Assembly: GCA_012515495.1 (NCBI GenBank) | Contig: JAAYYH010000001.1 | Coordinates: forward strand, 1 to 8,867 | From: Coriobacteriaceae bacterium | GTDB taxonomy: Bacteria; Actinomycetota; Coriobacteriia; Coriobacteriales; UBA8131 | Reading direction: 5' to 3' | Length of the DNA stretch: 8,867 nucleotides | Shown: piece by piece, positions 1 through 6,097 of the stretch | Layout of the letters: each line of letters opens with the position of its first letter | Position numbering within the stretch: the first letter of the stretch is position 1 | Program-made: the position numbers and the translations under genes | The notes under the pieces: model-generated | Databases searched by the model: none | Told to the model about the DNA's origin: nothing | Seen by the model: the letters and a program-made list of their open reading frames with translations, nothing else

Positions 1-380
1 CCTGAACGCTCCTTGAGCTCCATAACCTCGGCCAGAGTCGTGTCTGGTGAGACGTTTGAGTCACTGACCACAAACCCAGCCTTGTAATCCTTGACGCGCG
101 CCACCATCTCAGCTTGATCCGCAATACTCTGCGATCCGTAGATGAACGAAAGTCCACCCTCACGCGCCAGCGCGATTGCCATGGTATCGTTGGATACACT
201 CTGCATGATAGCTGAGACCATCGGGATCCTCAGGTTCAACTCGGGTCGCTCTCCCCTGCTGTGCTTGACCAAGGGCACGCCCAAATCAACGGCCGACGGA
301 GTGCACTCAGCTGAGGAGTAGCCAGGAACAAGCAGATACTCGTTGAATGTGCGCGCCGCCTCTTCGTAATAGAAAGCCAT
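1..380 (-). CDS. guaB: IMP dehydrogenase, N-terminal part (runs off the window)
   Basis: Inosine-5'-monophosphate dehydrogenase oxidises IMP to XMP with NAD+, the committed step of guanine nucleotide synthesis, in the cytoplasm. Only the first 126 codons lie in the window. The translation begins MAFYYEEAARTFNEYLLVPG, a characteristic opening of bacterial IMPDH. It continues with PMVSAIMQSVS (residues 53-63) and AREGGLSFIYGSQ (72-84), which belong to the first strands and helices of the catalytic barrel. From about residue 100 (KAGFVVSDSNVSP) the chain enters the first CBS domain. The catalytic cysteine loop and the NAD site lie outside. The ATG at 380-378 is preceded by AGAAGGGA about 9 bases upstream. 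The gene is divergent from the LuxR-type gene across a 358-bp region. Recognition is by motif memory, and the identity is very likely. Confidence 0.93.
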   Translation of the reverse strand, partial: MAFYYEEAARTFNEYLLVPGYSSAECTPSAVDLGVPLVKHSRGERPELNLRIPMVSAIMQSVSNDTMAIALAREGGLSFIYGSQSIADQAEMVARVKDYKAGFVVSDSNVSPDTTLAEVMELKERS

Positions 381-422
381 TGCCAAAGATCCCTTCTCAA
401 ACATAACGGTATACATCGTCTC

Positions 423-452
423 ATTCTACTCTATCCGACTCTTTATTTTCAG
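423..452 (-). promoter_or_regulatory. candidate promoter of guaB
   Basis: Read on the minus strand, a TAGAAT -10 box (428-423, five of six consensus bases) lies 18 bases after CTGAAA (452-447, four of six). Transcription would start near 416, giving a leader of about 35 bases before the guaB ATG. The -35 match is weak, so this is a candidate only. Confidence 0.4.
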
Positions 453-487
453 GTGCAGGATGAGGCGGATTCGGGAACCGGAGGGCA

Positions 488-516
488 ATAAGTTGGCGAT
501 AAGTTGGTGGACCAAC
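488..516. repeat. direct repeat ATAAGTTGG x2 merging into an inverted repeat
   Basis: ATAAGTTGG occurs at 488-496 and again at 499-507, a period of 11 bp (about one helical turn). The second copy overlaps an inverted repeat with arms GTTGGT (503-508) and ACCAAC (511-516) separated by GG. This is typical geometry for a dimeric regulator site, about 100 bp upstream of the guaB start. No function is shown by the sequence alone. Confidence 0.6.
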
Positions 517-565
517 ATCGCTGGCTTGAGTTCGATGATGCCTGCGCTTACCGTGACGCGAAAAC

Positions 566-601
566 CTCAAGAGATACCCCACGAGATACCTCAAGAGATA
601 C
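566..601. repeat. three-copy 12-bp tandem repeat, consensus CTCAAGAGATAC
   Basis: Units 566-577 and 590-601 are identical (CTCAAGAGATAC). The middle unit 578-589 (CCCACGAGATAC) differs at two positions. GAGATAC recurs at exact 12-bp intervals. The array lies 138 bp upstream of the chosen start of the LuxR-type gene. It could be an iterated activator site or simple replication slippage. Confidence 0.75.
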
Positions 602-649
602 GATAATGCTTGCGCTCTCACAGTATTCCCTGTACAGTCTACGTTGCTG

Positions 650-678
650 TTTACAAGGAGTTGCTGGATCCGCACTAT
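650..678 (+). promoter_or_regulatory. weak candidate promoter of the LuxR-type gene
   Basis: TTTACA (650-655, four of six consensus) is followed after 17 bases by CACTAT (673-678, three of six). Transcription would start near 685. The -10 box would lie inside the first CGCACTATAG repeat. An alternative -10, TATAGT at 702-707, has no good -35 partner. Low certainty. Confidence 0.25.
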
Positions 679-706
679 AGCCAGGGGATGCGCGAGCGCA
701 CTATAG
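671..706. repeat. direct repeat CGCACTATAG x2
   Basis: CGCACTATAG occurs at 671-680 and 697-706, 26 bp apart. The second copy extends into the palindrome ACTATAGT (700-707). Both lie just upstream of the chosen GTG start of the LuxR-type gene, and the first overlaps a possible -10 box. An autoregulatory operator is one explanation; this is inference. Confidence 0.55.
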
Positions 707-727
707 TACTGCGGATTCCAACCACAC

Positions 728-733
728 AGGAGG
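728..733 (+). promoter_or_regulatory. ribosome binding site that fixes the GTG start at 739
   Basis: A perfect AGGAGG lies 5 bases before GTG 739-741. The longer frame would begin at TTG 610 or ATG 688, neither of which has a comparable site, and both would place residues of no recognisable character before the membrane domain. Confidence 0.8.
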
Positions 734-738
734 TTGGA

Positions 739-2313
739 GTGCGACCTGATATTACGAAACGCAAGTCGTTTGTCGATGATTTGCTGTCCTTGTGGCCAGG
801 GCTGCGTTATTTGAGTCTGGGTGTCTGGCTTGCTTGGGCTTTCTTGGCCTACAGCGGTACGATGTGGCTCTCGGACGTCGAAGTCGACGGTGGCAATCTT
901 TCCAATATGTATATCATCTCCACTGGTAGCTTCGCGTTAATCTGCCTGTTGGCGCCCTTTTTCCAACGCCCTGTGCAGATGATTCTCTCTTCACGGCGAA
1001 ACCTGCTCTGCGCGGGTCTGCTTACCGTTATCGGCTCTCTTGCAATCATACTGGCTGGACCCTATTATCTGGCTGCCTATTGGCTGTTTGTTCTGGGCGA
1101 TATCCTCACAGGCGTTGGAACCGCCTTCATTGCTTTGAAGATCGGTGAACTCTACGGTGAACTCAAACCACAGAAGGCTCTGGTCTACACCGCCTTGTCG
1201 CAGCTGGTTATCGTGGTTATCTATTTCACCGCGCTTGGCGGAGAGTTCTACCATCCCATTGAGGGTGGACCCTCGCTGGCTGGCATCATATCACTCGTTC
1301 TCTTGCCAATGATCGCAGCGTTTTTGGTGTCTACTTGCCCTTCGACTCCCAATCACATTGAGGGTGAACCGGACGAGAACTCCCCTGAAGAGTATTATCG
1401 GGAGATCAAATCGCTATCCACTGTTTTTTGGAAGTTCCTGATTGCCATCTTCATCTTCACAACCGCCTCATCGGTAATCAACGGCTTGATTGTCAGCTCC
1501 AGCCCTCTCAGCATTACGCTCGCAGGCAGCAACTCCCTGATGTTGCTGCGAATCGTGATGTCTGTGCTATTCCTTTTCTTCGCGTTGAGGGTGGTTAAGC
1601 AAATCAATTTTGGCAAGCTCTATCTGCTGCTGATGGTCTTAATCGCGATATTGGTTGCAACCAGTACGCTATTGGAGTCGATGGGTATCTCATTCCAGAT
1701 CATCATCGGCTTTATCTCCAACACCTTCGATTTTGTGGTCTGGTGTCTCTTGGCCTTCATTGTGTACCAGAGACGCATCTCATCGATTACCGTATTCGGC
1801 TTAGGTCGAGGTGTCTTCATGGTTGGCAGCACTCTGGGTTGGTATCTCGGCGCGCAATTGATGCCGGGTTTGATCGGCGACAACCTGACTACGGTCATCT
1901 ACATAGTACTCGCGTTGTTGATATTGCTTTGCGCGACTTTGGTTTTCTCGGAGAGAGACTTTGACCGCCTGATCTCACCGATCACTGAGGCGGAGTTGAC
2001 CCTGAAAGACCTGACGAGAGATTTGGATCTATCTTCCGAAGACCCCACAGATGAACCTCGGAACCACGCCCGCCCCTTCATCCAAGCTTGTACCCGTATG
2101 GGTCAAATCGCCCGGCTCTCTGCCCGAGAACAGAACATCTTTGAGCTGTTGGCTCTTGGAAGGGGCAGCGAGAACATCGCCAAACGATTAAGCATCTCGC
2201 TTAATACGGCACGCACGCATACGCAAAACGTCTACACCAAACTCAATGTACACTCGCGGCAGGAACTGATCGAACTGGTTGAGGATGAACGCAAGCGGCA
2301 GCAAGACGATTAA
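739..2313 (+). CDS. LuxR-family regulator with a 12-helix membrane domain
   Basis: A 524-residue membrane-anchored transcription factor. About twelve hydrophobic segments can be drawn (roughly 22-40, 56-74, 88-107, 112-133, 148-166, 180-198, then 229-252, 264-284, 294-312, 318-342, 353-372, 384-404). They form two six-helix halves split by an acidic loop (about 199-228), a layout like a major-facilitator transporter. A charged linker (405-455) leads to a GerE/LuxR helix-turn-helix at about 460-515, with LSAREQ, IAKRLSISLNTARTH and VYTKLNVHSRQEL. There is no receiver domain, so the membrane part presumably senses a ligand and the HTH acts from the membrane. Such proteins are numerous in Eggerthellaceae. 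The target and ligand are not visible; the guaB-side control region is the obvious place to look for self-regulation. Start GTG chosen from AGGAGG at 728-733. The gene ends 2 bp from the convergent iron-sulfur gene. Confidence 0.9.
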   Translation: MRPDITKRKSFVDDLLSLWPGLRYLSLGVWLAWAFLAYSGTMWLSDVEVDGGNLSNMYIISTGSFALICLLAPFFQRPVQMILSSRRNLLCAGLLTVIGSLAIILAGPYYLAAYWLFVLGDILTGVGTAFIALKIGELYGELKPQKALVYTALSQLVIVVIYFTALGGEFYHPIEGGPSLAGIISLVLLPMIAAFLVSTCPSTPNHIEGEPDENSPEEYYREIKSLSTVFWKFLIAIFIFTTASSVINGLIVSSSPLSITLAGSNSLMLLRIVMSVLFLFFALRVVKQINFGKLYLLLMVLIAILVATSTLLESMGISFQIIIGFISNTFDFVVWCLLAFIVYQRRISSITVFGLGRGVFMVGSTLGWYLGAQLMPGLIGDNLTTVIYIVLALLILLCATLVFSERDFDRLISPITEAELTLKDLTRDLDLSSEDPTDEPRNHARPFIQACTRMGQIARLSAREQNIFELLALGRGSENIAKRLSISLNTARTHTQNVYTKLNVHSRQELIELVEDERKRQQDD

Positions 2314-2315
2314 GA

Positions 2316-3005
2316 TCAGGTGAACAAATCATCCTGAAACTGAATGCCGATATGCATGGCATCACAAAATGGCATCGTCCGCGACTGTCCGCACCTGCAG
2401 AGCGCGTAGCGGTTGCGCGACTCGTACTCGGTCCCATCTGCAGAAATCAACGGAATACCACCCTTGACGTACAAAGGGCCGCTGCAACCCTTCTCACCAT
2501 CCTGTAGAACTGAGATCTCGGGCTCAAGCTCGGGCTCGAGTTGTTGATATCCTCGTTCTTTATCAAGGTGTACCAAGCGCCCGGTTGGGCAATCCTGAGA
2601 GGCCTTGATAGCTTCTTCGCGTACGATTGGATCATCTGAACCCTCAGTAAGCGTCCAAACCTCGCTGCCCATACGATGACAGAACCGCGCAAAGGCGCAG
2701 CGATGGTCGTCCAAGAGATCTAGAGCAGGCCCCTCGAATGTCTCCGCCCGTTCCACATAAGACCGTCTGTCGGCGGTCTCGGTTCCTTCGAAACCATAAT
2801 GTTGATGTTCTCCGTCACAAAATGGCGGTGTCTTGGTGCGCCCACATCTGCAGAGCGCGTAAGTCTGCGCTTGCGCCAACTCACGTCCAGGCTTATATTC
2901 TCGATGCTCTCCTACAGTGCACATCAGCTCCTCTTTCAAAGGAATCGATCCGCAAGCGAGATATGGACCGTCTTTGACGATGACTATCCTCTTCTCATGT
3001 GCCAC
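2316..3005 (-). CDS. double-CDGSH iron-sulfur protein with a divergent 4Fe-4S domain
   Basis: A 229-residue soluble protein with three predicted metal-cluster modules. The first CDGSH motif is CRCGRTKTPPFCDGEH (ligands C52, C54, C63, H67), the three-Cys one-His pattern that binds a 2Fe-2S cluster. The middle part (about 95-150) has C103, C109 and a CPTG motif at C139, resembling the divergent mono-cluster ferredoxin domain (Fer4_19). The second CDGSH motif is CRCGQSRTMPFCDAMH (C203, C205, C214, H218), with Ala in place of the usual Gly. Each CDGSH motif is preceded by a similar stretch (PYLACGSIPL and PLYVKGGIPL), so the outer modules are duplicates. An electron-transfer or redox-sensing role is inferred; the partner is unknown. 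GTG 3005 is preferred over TTG 3023 because GGAAAGGG lies 7 bases before it. It lies 123 bp downstream of the exporter permease on the same strand. Confidence 0.85.
   Translation of the reverse strand: MAHEKRIVIVKDGPYLACGSIPLKEELMCTVGEHREYKPGRELAQAQTYALCRCGRTKTPPFCDGEHQHYGFEGTETADRRSYVERAETFEGPALDLLDDHRCAFARFCHRMGSEVWTLTEGSDDPIVREEAIKASQDCPTGRLVHLDKERGYQQLEPELEPEISVLQDGEKGCSGPLYVKGGIPLISADGTEYESRNRYALCRCGQSRTMPFCDAMHIGIQFQDDLFT
2362..2861. repeat. direct repeats marking the CDGSH domain duplication
   Basis: TCACAAAATGGC occurs at 2362-2373 and 2815-2826, and CTGCAGAGCGCGTA at 2395-2408 and 2848-2861. Both pairs are offset by exactly 453 bp (151 codons), and each encodes part of a CDGSH motif. 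The bases between the two identical blocks differ. This is the DNA-level trace of an internal duplication or of gene conversion between the two domains. Confidence 0.7.
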
Positions 3006-3012
3006 AGTACAT

Positions 3013-3020
3013 CCCTTTCC
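3013..3020 (-). promoter_or_regulatory. ribosome binding site selecting GTG 3005
   Basis: Minus-strand GGAAAGGG (3020-3013) sits 7 bases before GTG 3005-3003. The upstream in-frame TTG (3023-3021) has no Shine-Dalgarno sequence. An ATG at 3012-3010 is out of frame and stops after five codons. Confidence 0.6.
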
Positions 3021-3128
3021 CAATTGTCACTGAAGGTATTGCTCCAGATATGATGCTGATTCGAGAGATCATCGTTGCTTGAGCCATGTCACCTATTCCA
3101 AAGATGGTCGTTTCCTTAACTATGGCGC

Positions 3129-4007
3129 TTACTCCAGATTCAAGCGGTTGCTCAGCGCATAATGACTGAACGCATAGGTCGCCACTATCGTCAGGATTGA
3201 AATCGCAAGAGAGATCAGTATCGTCACTTGATAAAACGCAAGGAATTCCCTGATACTCGGTTCAATAGCAGAGAACATGAATGTTGGGTCCATTCCCATC
3301 AAACCCATTAGTGCTCCTTGAGTCATGGAATTGATTGTATACAGCACCATGTTCGCGGCGAAGTATGCTCCAACCGCAGCGGCGACCTTATGCTTCGCGG
3401 ATATTAGAGAACCAGCCACGATGCTGGCGAAGACCAGCAATAGGCCGTCGATTGTACCTACAACAACCAGAATCGGGTACTCGATAACCACGATACCCAA
3501 ATCGTTGGCGAACAGCCACTGCATACCCTCTGACAGTATTTGCAGCACATCTTTATTCACCAGTCCCGAATAAGCGGTGCCAAACACCATCAGTAATCCG
3601 AGTGAGATCAATATCACCAGCATATTGATTATGCTCCAGATAAAACCAGAGATTACTTTTGATAGTAGGTGTTCGTGGATGCTTACCGGTAATGTGAAGC
3701 TCAAATAGCCTTCATCGCCCATCAGGTTGGTATAGAAGTGCCTGGCGATGAGCAACAGAGTCACTAAATACGATGAGAACAACACGATGGAAAGCAGGAA
3801 CACGGCTAAGATGCTGAATCCGGCTATGGAGGAGTTGAGCATATCAGCGCCAGTTGAGCCTTGATAACCGTATTCATCCCCTGCGAACCTGACTGTGGCA
3901 GTCAGCACGAAGGTCGCCATCAGGCCAACCACCAGCGCACCAAGCTGAACAGGCAATAGAACACGTCCCAGAGCTTTGAGATCGTATTTGAGCAGCTTAC
4001 CTAACAC
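3129..4007 (-). CDS. ABC-2 type exporter, membrane permease
   Basis: A 292-residue integral membrane protein, partner of the ATPase encoded just upstream. It starts MLGKLLKYDLKALGR, a short amphipathic lead typical of such permeases. Six hydrophobic segments follow (about 17-37, 62-88, 117-144, 172-201, 207-225, 258-280). The conserved stretch LMGDEGYLSFTLPVS (95-109) precedes the third helix and is characteristic of permeases that pair with BcrA/YtrB-like ATPases. The substrate cannot be told; relatives export peptide antibiotics or respond to cell-envelope stress. GTG 4007 was chosen because GGGAGG lies 6 bases before it. It overlaps the end of the ATPase gene by 11 bp, which points to translational coupling. 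A longer frame reaching 4139 would overlap the ATPase by 143 bp and is unlikely. Confidence 0.85.
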   Translation of the reverse strand: MLGKLLKYDLKALGRVLLPVQLGALVVGLMATFVLTATVRFAGDEYGYQGSTGADMLNSSIAGFSILAVFLLSIVLFSSYLVTLLLIARHFYTNLMGDEGYLSFTLPVSIHEHLLSKVISGFIWSIINMLVILISLGLLMVFGTAYSGLVNKDVLQILSEGMQWLFANDLGIVVIEYPILVVVGTIDGLLLVFASIVAGSLISAKHKVAAAVGAYFAANMVLYTINSMTQGALMGLMGMDPTFMFSAIEPSIREFLAFYQVTILISLAISILTIVATYAFSHYALSNRLNLE

Positions 4008-4698
4008 TGAAAGCCTCCCTGAAGTATCTATCCAACGACATATTACCCTGCTCGCAAACACTGGCAACAGATGCGCAGGCGGCGACATTGCCGTAATACA
4101 GCAAGATGAAATCATCGAGCACTGGTTCGACATCGGCAATCAGATGCGTTGAGATGACGATTGATGCGTTGCGATTATAGTTCTGGACGATGGTCCTGAG
4201 GATATCGTCGCGTGCAGCCGGGTCGACTCCGGCAATGGGTTCGTCCAACAGGTACAGTTCGGCACGGCGCGACATCACCAAAACCAGCTGCACCTTCTCC
4301 TTGGTACCTTTGGAGAGGGTTTTTATCTGGGCATCCAGCGGTATACGCAACCGGGCCAGCATATCCAAGGCGGCTGGGCGATCGAAATCACTGTAGAAAG
4401 CCGAGAACAAGTCGATGCAATCACTGACTTTCATCCACCCACTCAGATAGGTGCGTTCGGGCAGATAGGATACCTTGGCCTTGCTCTCTGCTCCCGGCTC
4501 AAAACCGCAGACCCTCACAGAACCTTGTGTTGGTGTGAGCAGACCGGCTGCGAGCTTGATCAGCGTGGTCTTGCCGGACCCGTTTGGACCCAACAGACCG
4601 ACAATTCTGCCGCTGGGTACAGATAGCGTCACGTTGTTGAGAGCTGATAGCGTGCCGTAAGTCTTGGTGAGGCCCTGACATTCCAAGACGACTGCCAT
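3997..4698 (-). CDS. ABC exporter, ATP-binding subunit
   Basis: A 233-residue cytoplasmic ATPase that powers the neighbouring permease. Visible motifs, in order: Walker A GPNGSGKTT (37-45), a Q-loop position reading SYLPE (77-81, Glu as in many ABC-2 ATPases), a signature-like LSKGTKEK (128-135), Walker B LYLLDEP (148-154, catalytic E153), D-loop AGVDP (156-160) and switch His H185 in STH. The signature reads LSKGT rather than LSGGQ, which is common in the BcrA/YtrB group. The length is near the family minimum, with only a short C-terminal extension. ATG 4698 is preceded by AAAGGAG at a spacing of 5 bases; an upstream in-frame TTG at 4725 lacks such a site. It is the first gene of the exporter unit. 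No GntR-type regulator, often found with such exporters, is adjacent. Confidence 0.93.
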   Translation of the reverse strand: MAVVLECQGLTKTYGTLSALNNVTLSVPSGRIVGLLGPNGSGKTTLIKLAAGLLTPTQGSVRVCGFEPGAESKAKVSYLPERTYLSGWMKVSDCIDLFSAFYSDFDRPAALDMLARLRIPLDAQIKTLSKGTKEKVQLVLVMSRRAELYLLDEPIAGVDPAARDDILRTIVQNYNRNASIVISTHLIADVEPVLDDFILLYYGNVAACASVASVCEQGNMSLDRYFREAFSVR

Positions 4699-4712
4699 AC
4701 CTACTCCTTTCA

Positions 4713-4741
4713 CCTGTTTGACCAACAGGAGCTCTTGAGCT
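4713..4741 (-). promoter_or_regulatory. two back-to-back inverted repeats in the ABC exporter leader
   Basis: CCTGTT (4713-4718) pairs with AACAGG (4724-4729) around a 5-base loop. Directly beside it AGCTC (4730-4734) pairs with GAGCT (4737-4741). Both fall in the predicted leader, three bases or more before the Shine-Dalgarno sequence of the ATPase gene. They may form RNA hairpins affecting translation or be a repressor site. Confidence 0.45.
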
Positions 4742-4763
4742 TTGAGTCCTCCATGCTAGCAGA

Positions 4764-4800
4764 AAACCATTTATACCACGTTTTACTGATGGTTTGTAAC
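4764..4800 (-). promoter_or_regulatory. candidate promoter and operator of the ABC exporter genes
   Basis: Read on the minus strand, TATAAA (4775-4770) lies 18 bases after TTACAA (4799-4794), or 19 after GTTACA (4800-4795). The -10 matches five of six bases; the -35 is weaker. An inverted repeat with 7-bp arms AAACCAT (4764-4770) and ATGGTTT (4789-4795) brackets the spacer and touches both boxes. A regulator bound there would cover the promoter. Confidence 0.5.
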
Positions 4801-4832
4801 CGAACGGTAAGTTGAGTAGGGTTTGACTTCGC

Positions 4833-6095
4833 TTAAGCCAACTTGGTCAGACTACTGAATCGGCTGGCGATCTCTCTGCCCCAGCTCTCCTCTGAACCGT
4901 GCACGATCCTGGCGCAATAGCAGGATCTTATGTAGGCAAGTGATTCGTTCCTCTCAATCGCCATGCGGTAGCACTCATATCCTGGCTGCCGCATTTGTTC
5001 GTCCGATAATGAGATGACTTCTCGCCTGAAGCCAATCGCCTCCATCGCGTGATTCAATCTCCGCCTTAATCGGCCCCATTCTCCAGCATACTCGAATATA
5101 TACGTTGCCGCTGCCTCCTGATGTGCTCCGGCATACTCAACTGCACAGACACCACCTGCTTTAGAGGGTGCAATCAGCCAAATGAGGTAAGGAGCTGCAG
5201 TATCACCTGTATAGCTGTCGATGGTGGTGCCGATATCGTCGGTATCTATCCCGAGCTCGTCTTGTTGGGCGAGCTGTTCATCGCGTTGCGCGAACGCGAC
5301 ATCCTCCCGAAACCCAAAGGCCATCTCACTAACGTCACAGAGTCCCTTGAGAATCTGATAATAACCCGCAATTCGACTGTGGCTTATCTGAACTTCGATG
5401 GCGATAGTCAGGGAGCTTGAGATACTATTCAGTTCGCCTATCGGAGCAGCAGCCCCTTCGACAAGCTGCGCAGCCGCTGCCTCGGCCTGTTGCGCAGATA
5501 AGCTGCTATCAATACACCGTACCTGCTCCGACGCCTGTTTTCTCAGACACAACAATTGAGCCATGCTGAGCCTTTCCAGTGGCTCAAAATCATAACCGAT
5601 CTTGGAGATCGAATAGCTATCGCCATTGTCAAGAGTGTAGATTATGCGATAATCCGCCGCTTCGATATTCGTTGTGAAGCATAACGGGATGCGTCGCGCG
5701 TCCAGATTGGCTGGCAGGATGACCAGACACCGCTCGTAGAGCTGTATCACGGCAGCACCCGATCGCGATACTCCCTGCTCGCTATACGCATAGTTTCCCT
5801 TGGTCTCAAGAAGTGGCGTGCCACTGACAAAAAGCGACTCGAGAACCTTAGCGTTATAGGCAGCAAAGGCTTTTTCATAGAAAGGCTCAGTATCATAACC
5901 AAGATGCGAAAGAGTGAAGCTATCACTGTTGGTAGCAACCGCGACAGCATAATCCAGCAGCTTGAGTTCGATGATATCTGCATAGCTCAGTGATAGCGCC
6001 CGCGAGTCAGTCTCTATGAGGATCGCGTCTGCACTGATCAATAGGCGGGCTTCACCATCGATTGAAGAGGACGAGACGATTCCCTTAGTCTCCAT
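4833..6095 (-). CDS. unrecognised cytoplasmic protein with duplicated N-terminal module
   Basis: I do not recognise this 420-residue protein by name. It has no signal peptide or membrane helix. Residues about 17-90 and 115-187 are two copies of one module. Each is strand-rich and ends in the same hallmark, SHLGYDTEP (63-71) and SKIGYDFEP (164-172), followed by a helix; a PH-like fold is a guess. An Ala/Gln-rich linker (about 195-220) leads to a C-terminal region with YLIWLIAPSKAGGVCAVEYAG (two overlapping parts, 303-323), NHAMEAIGFRREVISLSDEQ (348-367) and a basic, aromatic tail (390-410). ATG 6095 is 2 bp after the stop of the zinc-ribbon gene, so the two are almost certainly cotranscribed and coupled. 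The pair suggests a two-protein complex. A GTG at 6119 is possible but overlaps the upstream gene. Confidence 0.75.
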   Translation of the reverse strand: METKGIVSSSSIDGEARLLISADAILIETDSRALSLSYADIIELKLLDYAVAVATNSDSFTLSHLGYDTEPFYEKAFAAYNAKVLESLFVSGTPLLETKGNYAYSEQGVSRSGAAVIQLYERCLVILPANLDARRIPLCFTTNIEAADYRIIYTLDNGDSYSISKIGYDFEPLERLSMAQLLCLRKQASEQVRCIDSSLSAQQAEAAAAQLVEGAAAPIGELNSISSSLTIAIEVQISHSRIAGYYQILKGLCDVSEMAFGFREDVAFAQRDEQLAQQDELGIDTDDIGTTIDSYTGDTAAPYLIWLIAPSKAGGVCAVEYAGAHQEAAATYIFEYAGEWGRLRRRLNHAMEAIGFRREVISLSDEQMRQPGYECYRMAIERNESLAYIRSCYCARIVHGSEESWGREIASRFSSLTKLA

Positions 6096-6097
6096 GC

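Larger units (their letters stand above)
381..738. other. divergent gene-free control region between guaB and the LuxR-type gene
   Basis: These 358 bases hold no gene I can support. The open frames crossing them have no ribosome binding site and unlikely composition. The region carries several repeated motifs listed separately: an 11-bp-period repeat running into a palindrome (488-516), a perfect-period 12-bp triplet (566-601), and a duplicated 10-mer containing CTATAG (671-706). It also holds the guaB promoter candidate and the signals for the LuxR-type gene. The density of repeats suggests protein binding sites, but the binding protein is unknown. Confidence 0.7.

Noticed and set aside
421..675. 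Minus-strand open frame of 84 codons in the guaB/LuxR intergenic region
   Set aside because: No ribosome binding site, no recognisable motif, and its YLLR-like repeats simply reflect the 12-bp DNA repeat.
610..738. N-terminal extension of the LuxR-type gene (TTG 610 or ATG 688)
   Set aside because: AGGAGG lies directly before GTG 739, while the upstream starts have weaker sites and the extension covers promoter-like repeats.
3006..3128. Terminator or promoter between the permease and the iron-sulfur gene
   Set aside because: Only 5-bp complementary stretches and poor promoter matches were found, so it is unclear whether the iron-sulfur gene is read from the exporter transcript.
4008..4139. 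Extended permease start overlapping the ATPase by 143 bp
   Set aside because: GGGAGG sits 6 bases before GTG 4007, and residues encoded upstream are a frame shadow of the ATPase end.
5121..5420. Plus-strand open frame of 99 codons
   Set aside because: Wholly antisense to the module-repeat protein, with no ribosome site or known motif.
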